Shown here: positions 1 to 40,353 of the stretch, in pieces | Layout of the letters: each line of letters opens with the position of its first letter | Numbering within the stretch: position 1 is the first letter of the stretch | Assembly: GCA_036583965.1 (NCBI GenBank) | Contig: JAZBQD010000025.1 | Location: 12,540,300-12,604,299 of the forward strand | Direction: 5' to 3' | Length of the DNA: 64,000 nucleotides | Source: Prunella strophiata | Lineage: Eukaryota > Chordata > Aves > Passeriformes > Prunellidae | Position numbers and translations under genes: made by a program | Notes under the pieces: model-generated | The model's input: only the letters and a program-made list of their open reading frames with translations | Told to the model about the DNA's origin: nothing | Databases searched by the model: none

Positions 1-110
1 CTCCCAGCGCCCCTCGCCCTGCCCAGCCTCATAGGCAATGGCCACGCTCTTCCTCCTCCTCTTCCTCCTGCTCTGCTGCGGGGCGCCGGGCGTGCCCTGG
101 GGCTGGCTCC
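1..110 (-). CDS. NTHL1: NTHL1, partial exon (endonuclease III-like DNA glycosylase)
   Basis: Read on the minus strand, 110 down to 1 is open (2 nt plus 36 codons) and leaves the window. It encodes a basic tract, SRRKRRRKS, followed by VAIAYE and an acidic Gly/Glu stretch. This resembles the N-terminal region of vertebrate NTHL1, where a basic nuclear-localisation segment precedes a VAYEG motif. A plausible acceptor (TGTGCAG, ending at 111) precedes the exon. NTHL1 is a bifunctional glycosylase/AP lyase of base excision repair. Only this non-catalytic part is visible; the helix-hairpin-helix and iron-sulfur regions would be off the left edge. The call leans on synteny, because NTHL1 lies head to head with TSC2 in mammals. 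The identity is inferred from a short, compositionally biased segment, so confidence is moderate. Confidence 0.5.
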
Positions 111-595
111 CTGCACAGCATGGCAGAGAGATTCCAGGCTTGAGGAAAGCTGCCTTCACCCCTCCCAGAGCTCGGTGACAGGCCATGTGCCACCAGCCAC
201 CCAGGGGACCCTGTCCAGGGTGAATTCCCCTGTCCCAGCCACCCCCACATCCCTCCCCCACCGCCTGGTCGGGGAATTTCCCTGCCCTCAGTCCCAACCC
301 AACACTGAACATCCCCCAGGGGACCCTGACCAGGTGAATTCCCGGTGCCCCAGTCCCAGCCCAAACCCTGCCCACCCTGACTCAAGCACAGCCAGCACTG
401 GTGAGGGGACAGGCCTGTGCAGACAGTGCAGCAGTGACATTCACATGTCACCAGCACACCGTGTCCAACAGTCCTGCTGAAGCATCCCCACCATTCCCAG
501 CCCAGCCTCGCTCCGTGTGGGAGGACGACACCCAGCACCTTGCCCCCAGCCCGGCCGGGCCCTGGAGCACCCCCTGCTCCCTGTGCCCCCCTCCC
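111..595. other. Presumed NTHL1 intron or upstream DNA with a small internal duplication
   Basis: No exon is recognised here. A block of about 28 bp beginning CCAGGGGACCCTG and ending in GTGAATTCCC occurs near 201-230 and again near 314-343, which suggests an imperfect duplication with a period of about 115 bp. The sequence is C-rich and grades into the minisatellite that follows. Confidence 0.4.
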
Positions 596-2261
596 TGTCC
601 AGCCCCATTCCCCTCCTGTACCCCATCCTCTTCCGTACCACAATTCCCTCCCTGTCCCCATCCCCTGCCCGTACCCCATCCCCTGCCCGTACCCCATCCC
701 CTGCCCGTACCCCATCCCCTGTCCCGTACCCCATCCCCTGTCCTGTACCCCATCCCCTGCCCGTACCCCATCCCCTGTCCTGTACCCCATCCCCTGTCCC
801 GTACCCCATCCCCTGCCCGTACCCCATCCCCTGCCCGTACCCCATCCCCTGCCCGTACCCCATCCCCTGCCCGTACCCCATCCCCTGCCCGTACCCCATC
901 CCCTGCCCGTACCCCATCCCCTGCCCGTACCCCATCCCCTGCCCGTACCCCATCCCCTGTCCTGTACCCCATCCCCTGCCCGTACCCCATCCCCTGCCCG
1001 TACCCCATCCCCTGCCCGTACCCCATCCCCTGCCCGTACCCCATCCCCTGTCCCGTACCCCATCCCCTGCCCGTACCCCATCCCCTGTCCCGTACCCCAT
1101 CCCCTGCCCGTACCCCATCCCCTGTCCCGTACCCCATCCCCTGCCCGTACCCCATCCCCTGTCCCGTACCCCATCCCCTGCCCGTACCCCATCCCCTGTC
1201 CGTACCCCATTCCCTGCCTGTACCCCATCCTCTGTCCGTACCCCATCCCCTGCCCGTACCCCATCCCCTGCCCGTACCCCATCCCCTGCCCGTACCCCAT
1301 CCCCTGCCCGTACCCCATCCCCTGCCCGTACCCCATCCCCTGTCCCGTACCCCATCCCCTGCCCGTACCCCATCCCCTGTCCCGTACCCCATCCCCTGTC
1401 CCGTACCCCATCCCCTGTCCCGTACCGCCATCCCCTGTCCCGTACCCCATCCCCTGCCCGTACCCCATCCCCTGCCCGTACCCCATCCCCTGTCCCGTAC
1501 CCCATCCCCTGTCCGTACCCCATCCCCTGCCCGTACCCCATCCCCTGCCCGTACCCCATCCCCTGCCCGTACCCCATCCCCTGTCCCGTACCCCATCCCC
1601 TGCCCGTACCCCATCCCCTGCCCGTACCCCATCCCCTGTCCCGTACCCCATCCCCTGCCCGTACCCCATCCCCTGTCCTGTACCCCATCCCCTGTCCCGT
1701 ACCCAAGGGAGCCGCAATCCCTCTCATACTCTCCATCCCCTGTCCTGTACCCCATCCCCTGTCCCGTACCCCATCCTCTGTCCGTACCCCATTCCCTGCC
1801 TGTACCCCATCCTCTGTCCGTACCCCATCCCCTGTCCTGTACCCCATCCCCTGTCCGTACCCCATTCCCTGTCCCGTACCCCATCCCCTGCCCGTACCCC
1901 ATCCCCTGTCCCGTACCCCATCCCCTGTCCCGTACCCCATCCCCTGTCCTGTACCCCATCCTCTGTCCGTACCCCATTCCCTGTCCCATACCCCATCCCC
2001 TGTCCCATACCCCATTCCCTGTCCCATACCCCATCCCCTGTCCCGTACCCCATCCCCTGTCCCGTACCCCATCCCCTGCCCGTACCCCATCCCCTGTCCC
2101 GTACCCCATCCCCTGTCCGTACCCCATTCCCTGTCCCGTACCCCATCCCCTGTCCCGTACCCCATCCCCTGTCCCGTACCCCATCCCCTGCCCGTACCCC
2201 ATCCCCTGTCCCGTACCCCATCCCCTGTCCTGTACCCCATCCCCTATCAGTACCCCCCCCC
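596..2261. repeat. 18/19-bp C-rich minisatellite
   Basis: About 1.65 kb of head-to-tail copies of GTACCCCATCCCCTGCCC (18 bp), mixed with 19-bp copies containing CTGTCCC and some variants such as CCATTCC and CCATCCT. Array quality is best from about 661. It is interrupted once at about 1703-1735 by unrelated sequence. The 18-bp units keep frame and the 19-bp units shift it, which explains the long repetitive open frames on both strands. None of these frames looks like a real protein. Roughly 90 units by length. The array lies between the presumed NTHL1 exon and TSC2. Confidence 0.95.
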
Positions 2262-2390
2262 CCCTGCCCACCCCAGAAAACATCAGGAAAAAAGAAAAGA
2301 AAAAAAGAAGGGAAAAAAAGAGGCAAGGGAATGGACAAAAAGAAAAGGAATGCAAAAAAAAGAAAAAGTAAGGGAAAACCCCCACCACCA
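2262..2390. repeat. Low-complexity junction: C run and A/G-rich tract
   Basis: A poly(C) run at about 2252-2262 is followed by a purine tract of AAAAGAAAAG-type sequence, then a short CCACCACCA run that leads directly into the CCGGG array. No gene signal is seen. Confidence 0.8.
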
Positions 2391-4110
2391 CCGGGCCGGG
2401 CCGGGCCGGGCCGGGCCGGGCCGGGCCGGGCCGGGCCGGGCCGGGCCGGGCCGGGCCGGGCCGGGCCGGGCCGGGCCGGGCCGGGCCGGGCCGGGCCGGG
2501 CCGGGCCGGGCCGGGCCGGGCCGGGCCGGGCCGGGCCGGGCCGGGCCGGGCCGGGCCGGGCCGGGCCGGGCCGGGCCGGGCCGGGCCGGGCCGGGCCGGG
2601 CCGGGCCGGGCCGGGCCGGGCCGGGCCGGGCCGGGCCGGGCCGGGCCGGGCCGGGCCGGGCCGGGCCGGGCCGGGCCGGGCCGGGCCGGGCCGGGCCGGG
2701 CCGGGCCGGGCCGGGCCGGGCCGGGCCGGGCCGGGCCGGGCCGGGCCGGGCCGGGCCGGGCCGGGCCGGGCCGGGCCGGGCCGGGCCGGGCCGGGCCGGG
2801 CCGGGCCGGGCCGGGCCGGGCCGGGCCGGGCCGGGCCGGGCCGGGCCGGGCCGGGCCGGGCCGGGCCGGGCCGGGCCGGGCCGGGCCGGGCCGGGCCGGG
2901 CCGGGCCGGGCCGGGCCGGGCCGGGCCGGGCCGGGCCGGGCCGGGCCGGGCCGGGCCGGGCCGGGCCGGGCCGGGCCGGGCCGGGCCGGGCCGGGCCGGG
3001 CCGGGCCGGGCCGGGCCGGGCCGGGCCGGGCCGGGCCGGGCCGGGCCGGGCCGGGCCGGGCCGGGCCGGGCCGGGCCGGGCCGGGCCGGGCCGGGCCGGG
3101 CCGGGCCGGGCCGGGCCGGGCCGGGCCGGGCCGGGCCGGGCCGGGCCGGGCCGGGCCGGGCCGGGCCGGGCCGGGCCGGGCCGGGCCGGGCCGGGCCGGG
3201 CCGGGCCGGGCCGGGCCGGGCCGGGCCGGGCCGGGCCGGGCCGGGCCGGGCCGGGCCGGGCCGGGCCGGGCCGGGCCGGGCCGGGCCGGGCCGGGCCGGG
3301 CCGGGCCGGGCCGGGCCGGGCCGGGCCGGGCCGGGCCGGGCCGGGCCGGGCCGGGCCGGGCCGGGCCGGGCCGGGCCGGGCCGGGCCGGGCCGGGCCGGG
3401 CCGGGCCGGGCCGGGCCGGGCCGGGCCGGGCCGGGCCGGGCCGGGCCGGGCCGGGCCGGGCCGGGCCGGGCCGGGCCGGGCCGGGCCGGGCCGGGCCGGG
3501 CCGGGCCGGGCCGGGCCGGGCCGGGCCGGGCCGGGCCGGGCCGGGCCGGGCCGGGCCGGGCCGGGCCGGGCCGGGCCGGGCCGGGCCGGGCCGGGCCGGG
3601 CCGGGCCGGGCCGGGCCGGGCCGGGCCGGGCCGGGCCGGGCCGGGCCGGGCCGGGCCGGGCCGGGCCGGGCCGGGCCGGGCCGGGCCGGGCCGGGCCGGG
3701 CCGGGCCGGGCCGGGCCGGGCCGGGCCGGGCCGGGCCGGGCCGGGCCGGGCCGGGCCGGGCCGGGCCGGGCCGGGCCGGGCCGGGCCGGGCCGGGCCGGG
3801 CCGGGCCGGGCCGGGCCGGGCCGGGCCGGGCCGGGCCGGGCCGGGCCGGGCCGGGCCGGGCCGGGCCGGGCCGGGCCGGGCCGGGCCGGGCCGGGCCGGG
3901 CCGGGCCGGGCCGGGCCGGGCCGGGCCGGGCCGGGCCGGGCCGGGCCGGGCCGGGCCGGGCCGGGCCGGGCCGGGCCGGGCCGGGCCGGGCCGGGCCGGG
4001 CCGGGCCGGGCCGGGCCGGGCCGGGCCGGGCCGGGCCGGGCCGGGCCGGGCCGGGCCGGGCCGGGCCGGGCCGGGCCGGGCCGGGCCGGGCCGGGCCGGG
4101 CCGGGCCGGG
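2391..4110. repeat. Perfect (CCGGG)n pentanucleotide array, 344 copies
   Basis: Every base from 2391 to 4110 follows the 5-bp period CCGGG, 1,720 bp with no interruption that I can see. One CpG and one CCGG occur per unit, so this is a dense CpG block. The G-rich strand (GGGCC repeated) fits the G-quadruplex pattern of G3 runs with 2-nt loops, and the C-rich strand fits an i-motif pattern. All six frames are open only because the unit lacks stops, giving Gly-Pro-Gly-Arg-Ala and Ala-Arg-Pro-Gly-Pro pentapeptide shadows. The array sits where the shared NTHL1/TSC2 promoter CpG island would be expected. The true length in the animal is uncertain, since arrays like this assemble poorly. Confidence 0.97.
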
Positions 4111-4120
4111 CTCGGGGTGA
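4105..4120 (+). promoter_or_regulatory. TSC2: Candidate 5' splice site of the TSC2 non-coding first exon
   Basis: The pentamer array ends at 4110 and is followed by CTCGGGGTGAGTGACGG. This contains a near-perfect 5' splice site (GGG then GTGAGT, with GT at 4117-4118). TSC2 in mammals has a non-coding exon 1, and the first coding exon here starts at an acceptor (5525) with only 20 nt of leader before the ATG, so an upstream 5' UTR exon is required. If this is its donor, the pentamer array would lie inside or immediately beside the 5' UTR exon. No transcript evidence is available. Confidence 0.35.
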
Positions 4121-4149
4121 GTGACGGGGGAGCCGGCACCGGGAAGGGG

Positions 4150-4625
4150 ACCGCGCTGTGACCGCGCTGTGACCGGCGGGCTGTGCTGTGACCCCGCTGT
4201 GTGTGCGGGGAGCTGTGCTGTGACCCCGCTGTGTTTGTGCGGGGGGCTGTGCTGTGACCCCCGTTGCGTTTGTAGGGGGCTGTGCTGTGACCCCCGTTAT
4301 ACTGGGGGGTCTGGAGTGTGACCCCCGTTGTTTGTAGGGGTCTGGGGTGTGCCCCCCGTTGTGTTTGTAGGGGTCTGGGGTGTGCCCCCCGTTGTGTTTG
4401 TAGGGGTCTGGGGTGTGCCCCCCGTTGTGTTTGTAGGGGTCTGGGGTGTGCCCCCCGTTGTGTTTGTAGGGGTCTGGGGTGTGCCCCCGGTTATCTGGGG
4501 GTCTGGGGTGTGCCCCCCGTTGTTTGTAGGGGTCTGGGGTGTGACCCCCGTTGTGTTTGTAGGGGGCTGGGATGTGCCCCCCGTTGTTTGTAGGGGTCTG
4601 GGGTGTGCCCCCCGTTGTGTGTCCC
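4150..4625. repeat. GT/G-rich minisatellite, about 33-bp unit, in the presumed TSC2 first intron
   Basis: An early part (4150-4305) has variant copies of CTGTGCTGTGACCCCGCTG. From about 4306 to 4625 there are about ten more regular copies of a 33-bp unit containing GTAGGGGTCTGGGGTGTGCC and CCCCGTTGTGTTT. The unit has a strong G/C strand skew. The open frames across it are repetitive shadows. Confidence 0.9.
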
Positions 4626-5525
4626 TAAGCGATTGTGGCATGTCCCGGTTTGCGGTGGGATGTGGTGTGTTCTGCTTTGGCGGTGGGATGTGGCGTGTCC
4701 GGGCTTGTTTGGGGCTCACGGAGGGACAGTGTGCCATCGCCCAGGGTGGGTCAGGGCTGTGGGGGTCCCCAGGGGGGTGCACTCCGAGTATCCCTGGGGA
4801 CAGAGGGCTGGGGGCTCGCTTGTGTCCCTGGGATGGGGTCCATGGTGTGTCCCCTGGTGACACCGGGACAGGAGCCCATGGTGTGTCCCCTGGGATGCAG
4901 GGACAGGCTGTGAGGTGCATCCCCAGGAGCAGCAGGGATTGCTGTGCCAGGCTGTGGGAAGGCCGTGGGATGTCCATGGGGACAGAGGGCAATGGGGTTG
5001 TGCAGGGCTGTGTGCCCAGGGCAGGGGTCCCCAAGGGACAGTGGGTCGGGCAGGGGGAGGCAGTTTCTGGGGTTGTTGTTGTAATGGCCATCCTTGTTCT
5101 TGCCCCATCCTTCCCTTGACATGGCAGCACTTGGATGTTCCAGCACTCAGATCTGTAAGTCCTTCCTCACTTCCACATTGACAGCACAACATTTGCTTTG
5201 GGAACAAGTGTCCTGCTCACACCCTCCAAAAAGTGTGTGCACACTGCAAAAATCAGCCTGTGTGGTGGGCTGGGCATTCAGAGCCCCAGGAAAGGGTGTC
5301 CCAAAGGCCCTGTGTTCCACGGGGAGCTGTGGGATGTGGGTGCTGAAGGCAGGAGCAGCACAAGCTCCTTGTGTTTCCTCAGTGTTGGGCTTCTCCCATG
5401 TTTGGAAAGGCTCAAGACACTCAGACTCTTTGGAAAAGCCTGTGGTGTGGTGCTGTTATTGGGGTTTTCCTGCTGTAATATTCCCCTTGGGCCTCCCTCA
5501 CCAGAGCCCTGTTCTGTGTTTGCAG
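4626..5525. other. Presumed TSC2 intron 1, no gene seen
   Basis: G-rich non-repetitive DNA with loose internal similarity (repeated GGTGTGTCCC and GGGACAG words at about 4840-4910). It ends in the acceptor TTTGCAG of the first TSC2 coding exon at 5525. No open frame with recognisable homology. Confidence 0.5.
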
Positions 5526-5545
5526 GGCCTCAGCACCGGGCAGCA

Positions 5546-35489
<29,944 letters not shown>

Positions 35490-36580
35490 GGCCGGGCTCG
35501 GGGTGTCCCTGCTGGGACACTGAGGCCATGGAATTGTGTTCCCTGCCTGCTGATCCCTGCACCTGCATGGACACAGGGATGGGGAGGCACAGCCTGGCTG
35601 CTCCTTGCATGTGGACTTGGCACTGAACCTGCCAGGAGCTTTGGGTGCCCCTGAGGACGACACTGGATTCCCAGCAGAAGCTCCCAGAGGACCAACCCGC
35701 AGTGTTTGGTTTGATTTGAGCTGTTTCAAAGCTTCTGTGTTGGGAAATTCCCTGCAGAACCTTTCTTTGGACTCCTTCCACACCAGCTCCTGGTGGAAGC
35801 AGACAAAGGATGATATTCTGCAAATCCTCTTCTGAAGGTACAGGAATTGTGGGATTTTTGAGGACTTCATTGGGAATGAAATACGAAGTATTGAAAATCC
35901 AGTTGCTATTTCTGAGCACCCCAGAATCCCAGCTCCTCCCTGAACCTTGGGACTGTCAGCACTTGGACTCTTCAGCCTCTGACTCGTTCTGCTGCCAGCT
36001 CTGGAAAGAGTTAATTTGGGTTAATTTGGTTTGCTGCTTAAGTTCCCAGGGTTTGTCTTCATTTTGGCCATCTGCAGAATTTCCCTGGTTGCAGGAATGC
36101 AGGGGTGTCTCACCCTTCCACATGCACTTGATAAATCCCTTTTTGACTGCTGACAAGTCTTGGGGCATCATCTCCCCACGAGTTTTGCCTGTTCCCTGAC
36201 AGGGAGGCTCTCAGGGGAGACTGAAGCAGTTCAGCTGGAGCTTCCAGGGCAGGTGGGCACAGCTGGAATGGGACTTGCAGCCCATCCTGAGGCAAGGAGG
36301 GCACCAGACACTACACCACCCAACTGGGAGGCACCTGATAAGCTGGACTATACTGTGAGAACTTCATCTCCTGCTTGGTCTGTGAGATAAGTGTGGCTTT
36401 GGGAATGGCTGCCAGCAGGGAGGTGAAGACAAGTGCAATGTGCACAGTGTGGGACTGTGAAGGGACAGGTGAGGGGACAAAGGGACAGCCCTCGCCTGTG
36501 CAGGTGTGTGGGAACACCAAGTGTCCGTTGTGTTTGAGTGTTTATGAGTCACAAAGGAAATAAAGTATTTGTCTGATCAG
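35490..36580 (+). other. TSC2: TSC2 3' UTR
   Basis: About 1.1 kb of non-coding sequence follows the stop. It contains a single good AATAAA at 36559-36564, followed by GT-rich sequence (GTCTGATCAGTGTGGTCTTG) that fits a downstream element. No conserved open frame is recognised. Confidence 0.75.
36559..36564 (+). terminator. TSC2: TSC2 poly(A) signal AATAAA
   Basis: Canonical hexamer about 1.07 kb downstream of the TSC2 stop with a GT-rich region 20-40 nt after it. It is the only AATAAA on this strand between the stop and this point. Confidence 0.75.
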
Positions 36581-36958
36581 TGTGGTCTTGATGTCCTGGG
36601 AGAGTTCAGTATAAATCCTTCCTCCTATCCTGGTTTATTTCCCAGCCTGGGTTGATCATGGAACCGCCTCCCACAGGAGGACACACAGATTCCTGGCTGT
36701 GTTCCAGTCCCTGGACTGGGATATTCCCTCTGTGCTGGGGAGGGGACTTTGTCAGCTTTGTCCTTGTGCCACCCCAGTGACCAACAGCTGAGCTCATTCA
36801 TTAACACCAGCCCTGATAGGCTGGAGGATTTAAGCAAGTGTCTTGTGCTGTGCAGGAGACCTTAATTAAAATTATGGATGCAGAGAGAATGAGGGTGGGG
36901 TGGAGAGGAGCCTCTGGAGCAGGACAAAACCACCTGAGCCAGGTTTTAGCAGTCAGTA
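36581..36958. other. Short intergenic spacer between convergent TSC2 and PKD1
   Basis: About 380 bp separate the two presumed poly(A) sites. No gene, repeat or open frame of note is visible. The spacer may be partly transcribed from both sides. Confidence 0.5.
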
Positions 36959-36964
36959 TTTATT
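36959..36964 (-). terminator. PKD1: Candidate PKD1 distal poly(A) signal (AATAAA on the minus strand)
   Basis: TTTATT on the plus strand reads AATAAA on the minus strand. A second hexamer lies upstream for this gene at 37289-37294. This more distal one leaves only a few hundred bases to the TSC2 end, similar to the very close convergent ends in mammals. Which one is used cannot be decided from sequence. Confidence 0.45.
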
Positions 36965-37552
36965 TGACTTTGTCATTTTGTAAGAAACATCCCCACAGTT
37001 ACAAAATACACCATTTTTGTTTGCAGTGAAATGCTGACCAGACAGGAACTGTTGGCATTTTGGTCACAATCATTGTTCTTTAAAAAAACAAAAATTAGAA
37101 AAAATAAGGCACTTAGAGAAGTCCCTCCCTCTCCCTTGGAATGAATGCATGGGGGCCTCATTTTTCATTTAAGCAGCTTGATCCTGATACACCACTGTGA
37201 GATTCAAGGCAATAAATAAGACACCATCTCTCGGTGACTACAGACACAAAAATATACACTCAGGGGGATTGATGGGCTTTGAGTCAAGTTTATTGCTGTG
37301 AGGGTGCAAGTCCATGACTGAATCCCTCTGGCTGGGACACGGAGGGGACCCTGGGACACTGCACAGGAGCTGCTGCACTGAGAACTGAGAGTGCTGGAAG
37401 CTGTGGGTGCTGCCCACCACGCAGGGCTGGGCTGCTCAGGGAACTGTGGGGGCAGAGCTGCTCTCCGTACTTCAGGGAAGTAGGGCAGTTGTCTGATCCC
37501 TTTCTGCTCCTCTGGGATCAGGAGGAGCACTTGGTAAAGTCACACACACTGA

Positions 37553-37576
37553 GTCACACTCACACACACACACGCA
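37553..37576. repeat. CA microsatellite
   Basis: Interrupted CACACA runs, CACTGAGTCACACTCACACA then further CACACA, in the presumed PKD1 3' UTR. A second CA-rich stretch is at about 38852-38873. Confidence 0.8.
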
Positions 37577-39599
37577 GGGCAAGGAACAGGCACTTGGGAA
37601 CACAAATCCGGATGGATTTGGGGAGCATCTTTGTTCCAGCTGCCCCTTAGCTTAGGAATGGCTGCTCAAAAACATTCGGGGCCCTGCTGGCCCCTCCTAC
37701 TCCCAACCTCTTCTAATGAGGATACGCCAGCTGAGAACTGACCATCAGGAACTGAACTTTTTGGCTCTTCAAGAGACTTCCAAGACCTGCTTGGTTCATT
37801 TGGGACATTTCAATCACTGAATATTCCCACAGAGCCCTTGGGGTGGCTGGATCTACACCCTTGGTGATCCACACAGGTGAGATGGGTTGTGCCAGGGCAG
37901 GTGTGTGGAGAAAGGAGCTTTAGGGTGGAGGGACTCCAGCCCTGGGGACCATCCCAGCTCTCTGGGACACCTCACCCCTGCTCCTCTTCCTGCCTTGCTT
38001 TGGGAACATGGCACTGTCCCTGTCACCAAAAAAGAGTCACAGACTGAGCCTGGTGCTGTGCTGCCTGGGAAGTTCAAGGAACAAAAAATTCCAAGGCAAC
38101 TAGTTTTCTATCTCTGGCTTGAAAACCAGGGTTTTTTTTCTGAGCACAGAGCACAAAGCTGATCAGCAGCTGGTCCCAACCTCCAGCTGTTGGTTCTGCC
38201 TGCTCCAGACACCTCCCTGTCCCACTCCTGCCCTCTGGGCCCTTCTCTGCCCTCTCCCCCCCTGTCCTGGTTACCAGGATTGCATTTCTCCCCTCTGCAC
38301 TCCCTTTCTCTGTGCCCTCTGCTCTTCCAACACCTCCATGCTGACCAAGCACCACCTCACTTGTCTTTTCCTGCCCTCATCCCTCCACAACCTTTCCACA
38401 ACATCTGTCCTGCACAGCACCTGAGCTTTCCAAAGGTAACTTAGGCCTGTCCCAAAGGCATCCCAGAGCAGCCAGTGTCCCCCTGCAGCCACCCTGACTC
38501 ACATGGCCAAGGAAGCACATGGATGCTGCAATGAAATCTTCTCAAGTATCCGACACAGCTGGGGGCTGGAGGGGAGGCTCAGGAGGGGATGGAGCAATGG
38601 AAGTGCTTTAGGAGCCCCCTCTCTCCACCTGGAAAAGTCTCCCTGCCCTGGGAAGGTGCTTCCAGGCCCAGCAGCACAAGAGGCAGCTGAGCCTCAGGCC
38701 CCTGCCCTGCAGCTCTGCCCCCCTCAGCCTTCCCTTCCACCCTCTCACCTGTCCAAAGCACGGAGCAGGTTCTGGAACACACAGAGGAGCCCACTGGGGG
38801 CTTTTCCCCATCCACCTGTGGCCACTGCCCCGAGCCAGCCCAGGAGAGCACACACACCACACACACACAGACACCCAATCCTTATATACATGGGACATTC
38901 CCAGGAAGAAGCACTTAATACATCCTTTAAATAACTCTGACAATAGTGTTCTGTCTCCTATCTACATGTTTCAAACACGGTACCGATGCTATGAAAATAT
39001 AGCAAACATACAAAAATATATACATTTAAAAACCAAACAAACCCCAAAGTATAAATTACTTACAATAGCCATAAGGTGAAATGGGGCTGAGGAGGGGAAG
39101 GCAGCCCCTGGGGGGCTTCAGGCACCCCCAGGCTGTGATCTGGGGAGCCCCATGGCACAGGCCAGCTGTAGCCCAGCAGCTGTAGCCCAGCACATGGTGA
39201 ATCCCAGCTGGCAGGGCTGGAGGGACCCCAAAAAAAGCTCCCTCAGGGCTTCACCTGCCTCCTTTGTGCTCAGGGAAGGTGCTGGCACTGCAGCCTGAGC
39301 TGGGGTTGCACTCCCCTCCTCCCTGCCCATTTCAGTTTATGATTTAAACAAACAAAATACTGCTTTTGTGATATATTATCCCATTCTTAGCTCGCACGTG
39401 TCACTGGTAGCCGAGGAAAGCCTTGTTTAAAGTGCTGGGCAGTACATAGGAACAAGTAAACCAAAAAAAAAAAAAAAAATACATATACTTAGGGCAATAC
39501 ATTCCTTGGGTTAGAGAAGCCAAGCAGCCAGCGGCGCCTGCACCCCGGGGCCACGGCGGGGGGACAGGGCGGGTGGGGACCTCAGTGACACCAGCACGT

Positions 39600-39690
39600 T
39601 GGGAACCCCACACTGGGAGCTGGGAATCCCATGCTGGGAGTTGGGAACCCCACACTGGGAGTTCAGGAACCCCACACTGGGAGGTGGCTG
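39600..39690. repeat. Short tandem repeat, about 26-bp unit, about 4 copies
   Basis: GGGAACCCCACACTGGGAG recurs with small changes (ATCCCATGCTGGGAG, AACCCCACACTGGGAG) four times. Located in the presumed PKD1 3' UTR. Confidence 0.8.
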
Positions 39691-40353
39691 AGGCAGCCCA
39701 GGGGTCTCTCGTCCCCAGCTCGCTGCAATGTCCTTTGTTTTAAATATTGGATTTCTTTAAATACAAATAATAGTACCAATTTCTGGAGGATAAAAGTAGC
39801 CAATACTGCAAATTAACTGCTCTGGGTGTAGATAGCGTTTCTCTATATATCTATTTATGCTTAAAAAACAAAGTGGGTTAAATACCTTCTCGAAAGCTGT
39901 CGCTTTCCTCCACAGTGCGTCTGGTCGACAAAAATCCAAGACTTGGTTCAAACCTTCAAGGCCTGTGGCTCTCCTCTCCCTTTCCCATCCGGCACAGCCA
40001 GCAGGGAAGGGGGGGAGCTTTGTCCCGTCCCCCTGTGCCCACCCCAGTCCCACCTGTGGCCGGTTGCAGCCGGGGCCAGTTGAACAGCCCCAGCTGCTCC
40101 CTGTTAGCCAGCAGGGATCTCCTGCACCTGCTCCTGCCCCGGGGAAAGGCTCGGCCTTCTCCCCTTCCATCTCTACCACTGGAACGCTCCCCTGGGGCCG
40201 CTTCTGGAGGGCCGGTGGCCGTGCCAGCGGCGTGGCCGTGCCAGCGGCGTGGCCGGAGCGCCCCTGTGCCCGGCCGGCCCAGCCGCCGCGGCAGCTCTGG
40301 GTGGGCACAGCCCACCCAACAAAGCCCTGCCAGGGCATCGCTCCCACACCCCG

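Larger units (their letters stand above)
36965..40353 (-). other. PKD1: PKD1 3' UTR and downstream region
   Basis: Non-coding DNA after the PKD1 stop. AU-rich stretches (38960-39050, 39330-39380, 39455-39490 with a run of As, 39740-39860) resemble a long 3' UTR. It also holds CA microsatellites (about 37553-37576 and 38852-38873) and a 26-bp CCCACACTGGGAG-type repeat in about four copies at 39605-39685. The 3' UTR boundary is uncertain. Confidence 0.5.

Noticed and set aside
38..178. A plus-strand frame starting MATLFLLLFLLLCCGAPG that looks like a signal peptide
   Set aside because: Only 46 codons, then stop. The Leu-rich look is the complement of a minus-strand Arg/Lys tract that fits NTHL1. 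No continuation was found.
517..4161. Open frames of about 600-1,200 codons across the minisatellite and pentamer arrays on both strands
   Set aside because: They exist only because the repeat units lack stops in the frames concerned. The composition is purely repetitive.
4297..5130. 277-codon minus-strand Pro/Thr-rich frame
   Set aside because: Half of it is the complement of the 33-bp minisatellite, and there is no conserved domain.
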